This document shows, one piece after another, positions 53,842 through 62,773 of a stretch of DNA of 64,000 nucleotides. How positions within the stretch are numbered: position 1 is the first letter of the stretch; every line of letters starts with the position of its first letter. The stretch is from NCBI GenBank assembly GCA_006546595.1, contig VIAD01000006.1:62001-126000 (forward strand). The letters are read 5' to 3'. Below the pieces are notes generated by a model. The model saw nothing but the letters and a program-made list of their open reading frames with translations, was not told the DNA's origin and did no database searches. This stretch comes from Moraxellaceae bacterium AER2_44_116. Its GTDB lineage: Bacteria; Pseudomonadota; Gammaproteobacteria; Pseudomonadales; Moraxellaceae. A program made the translations under genes and the position numbers.

Positions 53842-54336
53842 ATGAACGAAGTGTTAATGAATCCTGAAGTATTCACCTTAGCTTCACAACTTTATGTACG
53901 GATGCGTCGCTCAGGAAGAGTCGTTGATGCTGTTTATATGGCACAAAACACAGAGTATGCGCATGAAATTCTACGCATTGCGGCAAGGGAAACGGATGCT
54001 GATATTTTGGATATTGTGGCGCGTTTTGAAGCATTATTTGCTCGTGAGGCAGAAAAAGCAAAGTCTTTACCAACGTTGACACATGCTGCTATTGTTGCCA
54101 TGCCAACACTCGCACAAGAAAAAGCGGTGGAGTTTAATCCGAATGCGACGATTCCTCCTACTAAGTCGGCCTCTAGTAAACCTTCATTATTGGAGCGAGT
54201 CACCAATTTTAATGCCACACTACCTCCTATCTTGCCTGCTAAACAGCCAACATTGCCGGCTATACCAGCACATCCCGCAACACAAGTAGAGATAGAGGAA
54301 GAAGTTGCTCACCATTACACGGGTGCGTTACGTTAA
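53842..54336 (+). CDS. Uncharacterised 164-residue protein
   Basis: Not recognised. Residues 1-80 are predicted helical, with 'LASQLYVRMRRSGRVVDAVYMAQNTEYAHEILRIA' forming a basic amphipathic helical pair; residues 95-155 are Pro/Thr/Ala-rich and probably disordered. No signal peptide or membrane helix, so cytosolic. ATG preceded by ACGGAG about ten bases upstream, a second in-frame ATG is at codon 6. Monocistronic between hairpins. No function suggested. Confidence 0.65.
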   Translation: MNEVLMNPEVFTLASQLYVRMRRSGRVVDAVYMAQNTEYAHEILRIAARETDADILDIVARFEALFAREAEKAKSLPTLTHAAIVAMPTLAQEKAVEFNPNATIPPTKSASSKPSLLERVTNFNATLPPILPAKQPTLPAIPAHPATQVEIEEEVAHHYTGALR

Positions 54337-54356
54337 TGGCAGTGGTCGTTAAAAAG

Positions 54357-54386
54357 CGTAGCGCAGTATCTCGCTACGTTTTTTTT
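54357..54386 (+). terminator. Intrinsic terminator after the 164-residue protein gene
   Basis: CGTAGCG / CGCTACG stem with an eight-base loop, then eight Ts. A convergent gene follows, but the U-run serves only the plus strand well. Confidence 0.88.
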
Positions 54387-54399
54387 ATCAAGATGGTAA

Positions 54400-55284
54400 T
54401 TAGTCGTTTTTGGCTTCAATGAAGTCCACAAACTCACGGATATAGGCGGTCACTTCAGCAGGGTGGGACAATTGCACCCAGTGTTCTGCATCAATTTCTC
54501 GTCGCCAGACATTGCTTGCCCATTGATCTAAATAGTCAAAGAGAGCGGGCGTAACAAATTTATCACGAGTGGGAATAACTAACTGAATAGGAACATCGGT
54601 GTGACGTTGTTGAGGCTTAAATAATCGCTCAATAAAATTCGCACGATACAGTTTAACCCCATGATGACCATCGCTGGCTTGGCTTGGAAAGTCTTCGAGA
54701 TTTAACGCTTGAATAGGCGAAAACACTTTTGGCCATTTGTTAAAAGCCACACGCCATGTTAGCTGACTTGCTAAAGGAAAGTGAAATGCCGCAATATACC
54801 AAGAATGCACCAGTTGATTGAAAATTTTACGTCGATCTTCCATAGAGCCGTGACTTAAACCTTGGCGCATCCAATAGGCGGCATGATCTAAACTAGGGCC
54901 AGAAATTGAGGTAAATGAGGCAATTCGTCCTGTTAGGCGAGGTGTTGTGACCGCTTCCCAGCATTGAATCGCACCCCAATCGTGACCAATCAGATGCACC
55001 GCTTGAGAAGGGCTGACTGTATCAATGACGGCGGCTAAATCTTCAACCAAGTAACGAATTTTATAAGCTGATGTTGCTTTAGGAATACTTGAATCACCTG
55101 CACCACGAACATCATAAGCAACAACACGAAATACCGTACTGAGTTGTTCGGCAATGGTTTGCCAAACTAAACTGTTATCTGGAAAGCCATGTACCATGAC
55201 GAGTGTGGGAGCGAGTGTATTTTCATTTTCCCAGATACGAACAGCCAATGTGACATCTGGTGTTGAAAGGTGCAAGATTTTCAT
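54400..55284 (-). CDS. Alpha/beta hydrolase, epoxide-hydrolase-like
   Basis: 294-residue alpha/beta hydrolase with an Asp nucleophile: 'HGFPDNSLVW' (HGxP oxyanion motif at 32-35), nucleophile D102 in 'IGHDWGAIQCWE', and catalytic His268 in 'DAEHWVQLSHP'. Asp nucleophile plus HGxP points to the epoxide hydrolase/haloalkane dehalogenase branch; substrate unknown. Cytosolic; downstream of the lipoprotein gene on the same strand. Confidence 0.85.
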   Translation of the reverse strand: MKILHLSTPDVTLAVRIWENENTLAPTLVMVHGFPDNSLVWQTIAEQLSTVFRVVAYDVRGAGDSSIPKATSAYKIRYLVEDLAAVIDTVSPSQAVHLIGHDWGAIQCWEAVTTPRLTGRIASFTSISGPSLDHAAYWMRQGLSHGSMEDRRKIFNQLVHSWYIAAFHFPLASQLTWRVAFNKWPKVFSPIQALNLEDFPSQASDGHHGVKLYRANFIERLFKPQQRHTDVPIQLVIPTRDKFVTPALFDYLDQWASNVWRREIDAEHWVQLSHPAEVTAYIREFVDFIEAKND

Positions 55285-55361
55285 AAGTGCGTGTTGCTGT
55301 ATATCTAAGATGAAAAAGTGAGGGCGCTTACAGCGTAAACGCCTTTTGGAGCAAACAGATA

Positions 55362-56078
55362 TTATTTCCGATTGTCACATTGAGTGGCTTTTTTCCACGC
55401 GTTGATTTCATTTTGTGAACCAAAGACTTGGTCGATAACGCCTAAATTACCAATGTTGTTGGCATAGTAGTTTTTGCCAGGAATCGTCATGTCTTGTGCC
55501 AACGTGACTAGCATCGCTTTCATCCGTTCAGGCTGGTAAATCTCTTGCCGATGTTGGACGATATACGCGAAGTCACCACGACGGAACACAAAGAAGCCGT
55601 AATATACCGTATTATCAAGAGCATCTTTAGGAATGGATTTTTTGTTCATTTCAAGGCTAAGAATCGACAACAAGCCTTCGCCTGCAGTACTGTTAACAGT
55701 GTCGTGAAAGAGAACTTTATTGCTGATAATGTTTTTTTGAGCTGGCACAACATCATTTTGATAATAGTTCATGACCAATTCATTGAGCGTACGGTCGTTG
55801 GCAAAAGAAGGTGAGTGAACGGTTGGATGTTCGATAAAGTTTAAATAGTCAACACGGAAAAAACGATTTTTAGCGTCCCAAATGTTAATGCTGCCACCAT
55901 AAGGCTCGCATTGTTCAGTCATGGAGACGCTACCTTGTAAGGCTTGACTGCCTAAGCTTAACGAGTAGGCATTAGAGGGAGCATGATAAAACGCTTGGGT
56001 TTGTGGTGGCGGTGTATGAGCGCAACCTGCAAAGGTAATACTGGCTAATAATGCCAAACTGAGCCTTCCACGTTTCAT
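55362..56078 (-). CDS. Uncharacterised lipoprotein
   Basis: 238 residues with a lipoprotein signal 'LALLASITFAGC' (lipobox Cys19), cleaved by LspA. The mature part has 'YGGSINIWDAKNRFFRVDYLNF' and 'AYIVQHRQEIYQPERMKAML', suggesting a beta-rich globular domain; no family recognised. The start codon at 56078 follows GGAGAGAAG, better than an upstream in-frame Met. Probably independently transcribed. Confidence 0.75.
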   Translation of the reverse strand: MKRGRLSLALLASITFAGCAHTPPPQTQAFYHAPSNAYSLSLGSQALQGSVSMTEQCEPYGGSINIWDAKNRFFRVDYLNFIEHPTVHSPSFANDRTLNELVMNYYQNDVVPAQKNIISNKVLFHDTVNSTAGEGLLSILSLEMNKKSIPKDALDNTVYYGFFVFRRGDFAYIVQHRQEIYQPERMKAMLVTLAQDMTIPGKNYYANNIGNLGVIDQVFGSQNEINAWKKATQCDNRK

Positions 56079-56162
56079 TCTTCTCTCCTCAAATCTACTT
56101 AACGTCATACCCTAAACAGGAAAATAGCAGAGCCTACTAAAAAAGACAGGCTCTATCAAAGT

Positions 56163-58073
56163 TTAAGACTCTAAAACAGTCCATCGATCTAATAATTCTA
56201 ACAGTTCTTCGTCAATAACGGCCAGTCGTTGACTAGCGAGCAAAGCTTGAGCGGCTTGTTTACTATGAAACGCAGCATCGTCAAGTTTGGCTTGGAGTGT
56301 ACTTTGTTCTTGCTCTAATGCGGCAATTTTTTTCGGCAGTGACTCCAATTCGCGCTGTTCATTGTAACTGAGTTTGCGTTTTGGATTTGTGGCTTTTTCT
56401 TTGTTTTGCGCAATAGTCACCACAACCGGTTCGGCTTTGGGGTTGTTGGTGGATGTTCTTGTTGTAGCCGTAGAAGGGCGGTCAATGGTTTGACGTAGCC
56501 AATCTTGATAACCACCAACAAATTCTTCAACAACCGCATTACCCATAAAAGCCCAAGTGCTGGTGACAACATTATCCAAAAACGCCCGATCATGGCTAAT
56601 TAATAGTAATGTGCCTTGATAGTTAGCTAAACGTTCTTCGAGTAATTCTAAGGTTTCGATGTCTAAGTCGTTGGTTGGTTCATCCATGACTAAAACATTA
56701 GAGGGTTTACTGAATAAACGCGCTAATAATACCCGATTCCGTTCGCCGCCCGATAAGGCTTTGACAGGGGTACGCGCACGTTGTGGCGAGAATAAGAAGT
56801 CTTGTAAGTAACTGAGTGCGTGTTTACGTTCACCATTAATTTCTAAAAAGTCTGAACCGAACGCAATGTTTTCTAAGACGCTTTTTTCTTCATCTAATTG
56901 ATTACGCAATTGGTCAAAATAAGCGACTTCCACTTTAGTGCCTAAATGAACTATGCCGCTTTCTGCGCTATCTTCACCTAAAATTACGCGAATGAGACTG
57001 GTTTTACCAATGCCGTTATCACCCAACAAACCAATTTTATCGCCACGAACGACACTGGTGGAGAAGTCACGCACCAAAATATTGTCACCCGCTTTGACGG
57101 TTAAATGTTGAATATCAAAGACTAAACGTCCTGATTTTTCCGCTTCTTGCACGCTGACTTGCGCCGTGCCAATTTTTTCACGACGTTCTGAACGTTCACG
57201 GCGTAGGGCTTCTAACGCGCGAACACGGCCTTCGTTACGGACACGGCGGGCTTTAATGCCTTGACGAATCCATACTTCTTCTTCGGCCAGTTTTTTATCA
57301 AAAACAGCATTTTGTTTGGCTTCCGCATCTAATAACGCAGGTTTTTCGATTAAATATTGGCTATAACTACCAACAAAGCTACGCAAAATGCCACGATCTA
57401 ATTCAACAACACGAGTGGCTACGCGGTCAATAAATGCGCGGTCATGACTAATAAAAATAACCGTGCCATTATAGGAGGCCAAAAAGTTTTCTAGCCATTG
57501 AATGCTGTTAACATCCAAATGGTTGGTTGGTTCGTCGAGTAATAAAATATCAGGTTCTTGTACGAGGGCGCGTGCTAACATCACACGACGTTTACGGCCA
57601 CCTGATAACTCTTGCAGTTGGGCGTTGCCGTCTAATTCCATACGGCTAAGAATTTGATCCACACGATGTTGTAACGACCAACAGCTTTGGGCATCCATAT
57701 CGCTTTGTAAGTGCGCCATTTCCATACACGCTTCGTCATCACCTAACTCACACGCATGACTAAAATGATGGTATTTTTGTAGCAAGGCGGCAGAGTCACC
57801 TACACCTGAGGCAACAACATCAAAGACATCACCTGTTAAGGTGCTAGGGACTTCTTGGGTAAGAGAGGCCATGACTAATTTTTGCTGACGCGTCACTTCA
57901 CCACTATCAGGTAAGTTTTCGCCCATAATCAGTTTTAATAAACTGGATTTGCCTTCGCCATTTCGGCCTAAAATACAGACTCGCTCTCCTTGATCGACGC
58001 TAAAATCGGCTTTATTCAACAAAGAAGGGCCGCCAAAGCCTAAAGTAACCGCACGCAAAGAGAGCAAAGACAT
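56163..58073 (-). CDS. uup: ABC-F ATPase Uup
   Basis: Cytosolic duplicated ATPase of the ABC-F family; Uup is linked to ribosome function and to precise excision of transposons. Two ATPase domains: Walker A 'GRNGEGKSS' at 36-44 and 'GDNGIGKTS' near 350, each with an LSGG signature ('LSGGRKRRV', 'LSGGERNRV') and 'DEPTN(H/D)LD'; Uup-type C-terminal coiled coil (about 550-630). The ATG at 58073 gives 636 residues, as in E. coli (635); the frame is open further upstream by chance. Confidence 0.94.
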   Translation of the reverse strand: MSLLSLRAVTLGFGGPSLLNKADFSVDQGERVCILGRNGEGKSSLLKLIMGENLPDSGEVTRQQKLVMASLTQEVPSTLTGDVFDVVASGVGDSAALLQKYHHFSHACELGDDEACMEMAHLQSDMDAQSCWSLQHRVDQILSRMELDGNAQLQELSGGRKRRVMLARALVQEPDILLLDEPTNHLDVNSIQWLENFLASYNGTVIFISHDRAFIDRVATRVVELDRGILRSFVGSYSQYLIEKPALLDAEAKQNAVFDKKLAEEEVWIRQGIKARRVRNEGRVRALEALRRERSERREKIGTAQVSVQEAEKSGRLVFDIQHLTVKAGDNILVRDFSTSVVRGDKIGLLGDNGIGKTSLIRVILGEDSAESGIVHLGTKVEVAYFDQLRNQLDEEKSVLENIAFGSDFLEINGERKHALSYLQDFLFSPQRARTPVKALSGGERNRVLLARLFSKPSNVLVMDEPTNDLDIETLELLEERLANYQGTLLLISHDRAFLDNVVTSTWAFMGNAVVEEFVGGYQDWLRQTIDRPSTATTRTSTNNPKAEPVVVTIAQNKEKATNPKRKLSYNEQRELESLPKKIAALEQEQSTLQAKLDDAAFHSKQAAQALLASQRLAVIDEELLELLDRWTVLES

Positions 58074-58201
58074 GGTAAAACACGACCTAATAAATATTCG
58101 GCGTGAATGGTAACAAACATCACCCTGATTTATGCAGATTTTTTGTCTTTCAATTGACAGAATTTGTGTAGTAATGGCTTTAACTGAATAGAAGATGGAA
58201 T

Positions 58202-58408
58202 ATGAATAGCGATAGATTGACCGATTTAGAAATAAAATTAGCGTTTCAGGAAGATTTAGTGGACTCGTTAAATCAAGTGGTGACCGCGCAACAGCGTGAA
58301 CTTGAATTATTACAAGGACAGGTACGATTATTGTATCAACAATTAAAGTCGTTACAGCCATCGGATATTGCCTCTGTGGCTGATGAAGCACCGCCGCCAC
58401 ATTATTAA
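58202..58408 (+). CDS. slyX: SlyX family protein
   Basis: 68-residue coiled-coil protein with the SlyX pattern: 'DLEIKLAFQEDLVDSLNQVVTAQQRELELL' heptads and the C-terminal 'PPPHY'. Function unknown. Divergent from uup. Confidence 0.9.
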   Translation: MNSDRLTDLEIKLAFQEDLVDSLNQVVTAQQRELELLQGQVRLLYQQLKSLQPSDIASVADEAPPPHY

Positions 58409-58415
58409 CGTATAT

Positions 58416-58489
58416 GACCCTTTCGGCTACACTCAGGGCTGGCCAAGCTCAGGCAACAGTTTTTACGTTGGCTGAGCGGAGTCGAAGCC
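58416..58489. repeat. REP-like repeat after slyX
   Basis: Contains GGCTGAGCGGAGTCGAAGCC at 58470-58489, whose complement CTTCGACTCCGCTCAGCC is a widespread bacterial intergenic repeat core, facing an imperfect inverted copy CTTTCGGCTACACTCAGGGC. Fills the slyX-antiporter gap. Confidence 0.65.
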
Positions 58490-58523
58490 AATTTTAACAG
58501 TCCCTAAAACATAGGATGTCTCA

Positions 58524-60266
58524 ATGCACGCAGAAGCTTTTATTCAAGATTTAGCCGTTATTATGTTGGTTGCAGGCATGGTGACGCTGTTATTTCATCG
58601 GTTTAAGCTGCCTGTCGTGCTGGGTTATATTTTGGCGGGCGTGATTATTGGCCCGCATACACCACCTTTTTCCTTAATCCACGACGAAAACACCATTCAT
58701 ACCCTAGCTGAGTTAGGGTTAATGTTTTTGCTTTTTTCCTTGGGCTTAGAATTTAATCTGAAAAAACTGGGCAAGGTCGGTGCGTCGGCGTTAGTGGCAG
58801 GTTTTATTGAAATCACCTTGATGATGTTTGTTGGTTATAGCATCGGTCGGTTTTTTCAATGGCAGCCGATGGATGCGTTGTTTTTAGGCGCAATGATGGC
58901 CATTTCTTCCACGACGATTATTGTTAAAGCCTTAGATGAATTAAATCTAAAACATCACCGCTTTGCTCAGTTAATCTTTGGTATTTTATTGGTTGAAGAC
59001 GTTATTGCCATTGCCATTATCGCGCTACTGTCTGGTATTGCCACCAGTGGTTCGTTGAGTGCGGGTGATGTCTTTACCACCTTGAGTAAATTAGTTTTAT
59101 TTATGGTGGTGTCGTTGTTGGTGGGCATTCTAACCATTCCGCGTTTACTTAATTTTGTCGATAAATTCCGTAGTCAAGAAATGCTTTTAGTGACGGTGCT
59201 GGGCTTGTTATTTGGCTTTTGTTTGTTAGTGGTGAAGCTGCAATACAGTATGGCTTTAGGCGCGTTTGTGATTGGAGCGATTATTGCCGAGTCACGACAA
59301 GTTAAAAAAATTGAGCGTTTGATTGAGCCTTTGCGCGATATGTTTAGTGCGATTTTTTTCGTGGCCATTGGTTTGTTGTTTAATCCGAGTGTTTTATTCG
59401 AACATACTTTCCCCATTGTTGTGATAGCCAGTGCGGTCATTATTGGCAAAATGGTCAGTTGCAGTATTGGCGCGTTTATTTCGGGGCAAGATGGTCGTAC
59501 GTCTCTGCGTGTGGGTATGGGGTTGGCGCAGATTGGCGAGTTTTCTTTTATTATCGCCTCGTTAGGTATTAGCCTGAAAGTGACGAGTGATTTTTTATAC
59601 CCCATTGCGGTGGCGGTGGCGGCAGTGACTGCGTTAACCACGCCCTTTTTTATGAAGTCTGCGGATGGTGTTTCTAAACAGGTCGCCAGAGTGATTCCCC
59701 AGTCAATTAGTGAAGTGGCGAATGCATATACCCTGTGGTTGCAAAGCATTCAGCCGCAAGGGGATAGCGTCGTTATTGCTAAAATTATTCGGCGGATTGT
59801 GATTCATGTGTTGGTAAATTTTGCGGTAGTTATCGCCATTTTTCTTATGAGTGCTTATTTTGTTGATGTTTTAGAGCAGCACTTGCCGATATTGATTATT
59901 CATGAAGGTTTAGAAAAAACAGTGGTATGGAGTGGGGCGTTATTGCTGGCATTACCGTTTTTAATTGCGGCTTATCGAAAGTTAAAAGCCTTGAGTATGC
60001 TATTGGCGGAAATGAGCGCGGGAAATTACTCGATGCAAACACGGAAAGTGATTTCGGAGGTCATTCCAATTGTTGCTATTTTGGTGATGTTACTGTTGGT
60101 GTCGGCATTAAGTGCCAGTATTTTGCCGCCAGTGAATTTGTTATTAGCGGTGCTGGGTTTATTTGCTGTGTTAGTGCCGTTGTTATGGGGACGGTTTGTG
60201 AAGCTGCATTCGCGTTTGCAAATTGCGTTGATTGAGACGTTGGATGAAGAAGAGCAGAGTCATTAA
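58524..60266 (+). CDS. CPA2 family cation:proton antiporter
   Basis: 580 residues. The first 380 form the Na+/H+ exchanger (CPA2, KefB/YbaL-like) domain with 'LGYILAGVIIGPHTPP', 'FLLFSLGLEFNLKKL' and 'LLVEDVIAIAIIAL'. The C-terminal part has three or four further membrane helices and a short acidic tail; the RCK/TrkA-N domain found in KefB/KefC is absent. Ion specificity (K+ or Na+) cannot be decided. Monocistronic. Confidence 0.88.
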   Translation: MHAEAFIQDLAVIMLVAGMVTLLFHRFKLPVVLGYILAGVIIGPHTPPFSLIHDENTIHTLAELGLMFLLFSLGLEFNLKKLGKVGASALVAGFIEITLMMFVGYSIGRFFQWQPMDALFLGAMMAISSTTIIVKALDELNLKHHRFAQLIFGILLVEDVIAIAIIALLSGIATSGSLSAGDVFTTLSKLVLFMVVSLLVGILTIPRLLNFVDKFRSQEMLLVTVLGLLFGFCLLVVKLQYSMALGAFVIGAIIAESRQVKKIERLIEPLRDMFSAIFFVAIGLLFNPSVLFEHTFPIVVIASAVIIGKMVSCSIGAFISGQDGRTSLRVGMGLAQIGEFSFIIASLGISLKVTSDFLYPIAVAVAAVTALTTPFFMKSADGVSKQVARVIPQSISEVANAYTLWLQSIQPQGDSVVIAKIIRRIVIHVLVNFAVVIAIFLMSAYFVDVLEQHLPILIIHEGLEKTVVWSGALLLALPFLIAAYRKLKALSMLLAEMSAGNYSMQTRKVISEVIPIVAILVMLLLVSALSASILPPVNLLLAVLGLFAVLVPLLWGRFVKLHSRLQIALIETLDEEEQSH

Positions 60267-60362
60267 TTGCGTGGTTTATATGCGATAAACGCATTAAAAA
60301 CAAACGATTGAATACTATGCTCCACTACCGATAACCTTTTGGATAGATAAGGAAATTATAAA

Positions 60363-61493
60363 ATGAATGTGAGTTTTGTTTATGTGTGGGATTTTAAAGG
60401 CAGAAAAATTCCGCAAACCATTAGAGAAGTTGCCGAACAAGCGTTCGCTTTTTATAGCCAAAAAGAAGAGCCGAGTCATGCTTTATTAAGTTTTGCCAAA
60501 CAAATGCAAGCCTATGCCGACCAACACCTTGATGATGAAGATATGCAAGAGGTTTTCGCAGGCCTTGTTGACGAGCTTACAGCCGAAAATAAAGCAGCAT
60601 TACGTTTAGAGTTACCTCGAAACTCAGAAAACTTATTACGAATGGTTGTGGAAGCGGCAGAAGCTAGGGGCTTAATTGTTTATGATGAAGATGGAGGTAT
60701 GGCATTTTTAGCGCACGGTATAATGCTACCTAGCTTTATGGAAAAAGAATGGGCGAAATTAATTGCCCAACAAGATGAGGAAGAAAAACAGCGGTCACCG
60801 TCTCCCAATTTACCACGCACAGAAAAGCAATTTGAAGTATGGGCAGGAGCTATTATTAGAGAGGGCTTAAGTAAGCACGGATTTATTGAGTTGGATAAGT
60901 CATCTCTAGATGAGTCTTTAAAAAATAGACCAGAACCATGGGAGCGTTTGTATCAGCGTGATGTGGCAATTGGGCGACAATATTTAGTCATTGCTTACTG
61001 TGGTAGATACCCACAATTTGTTTGTCGTACTCGGTTTTTTATGAAGAGCCCTGTTGTTTATCAATACTTAGCAGAGATACAAAAACGGTTTATGCTTGGG
61101 TTTACTGGTGAAGATGTTTTTTATGCGGATTTTGATTATCCCAATGGTTTGATTGATAGTTATGATCTTAATCTAGGGGCTTCTGAGTCTGCGGTATCGC
61201 AATATATTGATTTATTAGAGAAAAAATTCCTGCCGTTATTGGATATTGCAACGGATTTGGTAGGCTTAGATCGCATAATGAATGGTAATATTCACGATAA
61301 GCTTAGAAACAAAAATATTTACCAACCATCAAGATTGATAGTTGCATCTTTAGTCAAAAATCCTAATTTTGATATGCTGGTTACAGAGTCTGAAAAATCT
61401 AGGGCTTGGAGTTATAAAGTTCTTGATGGCAAAAAATCCGAATTAGATCAAATGGTGAATTACATTCGTACTGAAGTAAAGGGCGAGGTATAA
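60363..61493 (+). CDS. Uncharacterised 376-residue protein
   Basis: Not assigned to a family. Two apparent parts joined by a Glu/Gln/Pro-rich linker (about 139-153). The N-terminal part contains 'RLELPRNSENLLRMVVEAAE' and 'GLIVYDEDGGMAFLAHGIMLP', recalling, from memory, small cytosolic proteins of Neisseria and Acinetobacter that end in a similar 'YDxxxGxxFLPxG' strand and are sometimes found near toxin loci. The C-terminal part (about 155-376) has no known motif. AAGGAA precedes the ATG. No signal peptide. Bases around it are slightly more AT-rich than neighbours. Confidence 0.7.
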   Translation: MNVSFVYVWDFKGRKIPQTIREVAEQAFAFYSQKEEPSHALLSFAKQMQAYADQHLDDEDMQEVFAGLVDELTAENKAALRLELPRNSENLLRMVVEAAEARGLIVYDEDGGMAFLAHGIMLPSFMEKEWAKLIAQQDEEEKQRSPSPNLPRTEKQFEVWAGAIIREGLSKHGFIELDKSSLDESLKNRPEPWERLYQRDVAIGRQYLVIAYCGRYPQFVCRTRFFMKSPVVYQYLAEIQKRFMLGFTGEDVFYADFDYPNGLIDSYDLNLGASESAVSQYIDLLEKKFLPLLDIATDLVGLDRIMNGNIHDKLRNKNIYQPSRLIVASLVKNPNFDMLVTESEKSRAWSYKVLDGKKSELDQMVNYIRTEVKGEV

Positions 61494-61504
61494 AATAACG
61501 AAGA

Positions 61505-61530
61505 GTAGGGGCGATCCAAAAATCGCCCTT
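61505..61530. repeat. GTAGGGGCGA palindromic repeat, third copy family member
   Basis: GTAG head followed by GGGCGAT-CCAAAA-ATCGCCC, a perfect 7-bp hairpin, 12 bases after the stop codon of the 376-residue protein gene. Same head as the nadB/pdxJ repeats but a different loop; the TAG is again in frame with the preceding gene. Confidence 0.7.
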
Positions 61531-61549
61531 ATACCAAAGCTTGATATGC

Positions 61550-62035
61550 TTATTTAGCCTTAGGAACCCAAGCCCACAACATTTCACATTTAATTGGCTC
61601 GTTGCCGCTTTCGTCCGTCACGGTCACTGGAACCCATAACTCGCCTTTAGGTTCAGTGGCAATTCTTGCTACATCCTCAGGTGTTAAAGTCGCGACGGCG
61701 CGCATATCACCTTTAGTACGCTTATAAAAATCGACCTTCAAACTTTTAATCAATGGCAGTTTGTCGTCAGGTAAATTAATGCCCACGACAAAACCTGTTG
61801 CTGTTTCCGCCAACAACGCCATTGCTGCTGCGTGAACATTTTTAATGTGGTTTTGCACTTTGTGTTGATTGCGAATACTGACAATCACCCGTTCAGAGCT
61901 GATTTCTTCGTACAACAAACCCGTCGTGCCCACATAAGGCACAACCTTGCCTAAAATTTTGGAAACGACAGTGGCACGAACATTCGCTGGCAGCCATTTA
62001 GATGACTCGACGACACGCTTTAATTGATTAGACAT
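61550..62035 (-). CDS. DUF4442 hotdog-fold protein
   Basis: 161 residues of the DUF4442 family, a PaaI-like hotdog fold. 'NQHKVQNHIKNVHAAAMALLAETATG' is the usual central helix and N-N-H-type active-site region, suggesting acyl-CoA thioesterase activity, not proven. Two bases after yajQ, hence the same operon. Confidence 0.8.
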   Translation of the reverse strand: MSNQLKRVVESSKWLPANVRATVVSKILGKVVPYVGTTGLLYEEISSERVIVSIRNQHKVQNHIKNVHAAAMALLAETATGFVVGINLPDDKLPLIKSLKVDFYKRTKGDMRAVATLTPEDVARIATEPKGELWVPVTVTDESGNEPIKCEMLWAWVPKAK

Positions 62036-62037
62036 GG

Positions 62038-62526
62038 TTAATCCTTGAAGTTGTTGAATTGCAACGGAATGCCGAGCGACTGCTCGCGGAGTAAATTCAT
62101 TGCAGCTTGCAAGGTATCTTTTTTCTTATCGGTGACACGCACCTTATCGCCTTGAATACTGGCTTGGACTTTAATGCCCGATTCTTTAATAATCTTGGCA
62201 ATTTTTTTCGCCGTATCGCTATCTAAACCATCTTTTAACTTGATGATTTGATGCATATCTTTGCCCGAAGCGGTGATTTTTTGCGGGTCTAAACATTGCG
62301 GATCAACTTTACGTTTCATGCAATGATTTTCCAACATGTCGTAGACTTGCTCTACTTGAAAATCAGACTCGCCAGTGAGTTTGATTTCTTTGTTTTTCTC
62401 ATTCAACTCTACTTTGACATTAGCACCACGAAAATCAAAACGGGTCATGATTTCTTTGGTGGTATTGGTCACCGCATGACTCACTTCGTACATTTCTAAT
62501 TCAGAGACAACATCAAAAGAAGGCAT
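62038..62526 (-). CDS. yajQ: YajQ family nucleotide-binding protein
   Basis: 162-residue UPF0234/YajQ protein ('MPSFDVVSELEMYEVSHAVTNT'); duplicated ferredoxin-like folds with 'FDFRG' and 'KDGLDSDTAKKIAKIIKESG'. Some homologues bind cyclic di-GMP and act as transcriptional co-regulators; others bind nucleotides generally. GGGAGTAAACT precedes the ATG. Confidence 0.93.
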   Translation of the reverse strand: MPSFDVVSELEMYEVSHAVTNTTKEIMTRFDFRGANVKVELNEKNKEIKLTGESDFQVEQVYDMLENHCMKRKVDPQCLDPQKITASGKDMHQIIKLKDGLDSDTAKKIAKIIKESGIKVQASIQGDKVRVTDKKKDTLQAAMNLLREQSLGIPLQFNNFKD

Positions 62527-62746
62527 AGTTTACTCCCGTCACAAAATCGCCGAATGGTACTATAAATGCGGCCTATTGAGGATAACTCTGTGGGTTAATT
62601 GTGATGCTTTTAGTTGTCATTCGTCATTGGCTTAGTTTTGGACAGTCAGTGAATAAAGGATAACTCACCATTCAAGAAGGGGGATGAAGATTTATCGCAA
62701 AAACTTGTCGTATTTTCGCAAGATGCACATGCTGTTTTATTGCAAG

Positions 62747-62759
62747 ATTGTCAGACAAT
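62747..62759. promoter_or_regulatory. Inverted repeat upstream of the GH31 gene
   Basis: ATTGTC-A-GACAAT, perfect 6-bp arms, 15 bases before the first possible start of the glycosidase gene. Candidate operator for a sugar-responsive repressor; no other clear signal was found in the 247-base gap. Confidence 0.35.
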
Positions 62760-62773
62760 ATTTAGCGGTTGCA

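Noticed and set aside
59174..59749. 191-residue antisense reading frame inside the antiporter gene
   Set aside because: Long only because of codon bias in the sense gene; no start signal or recognisable domain.
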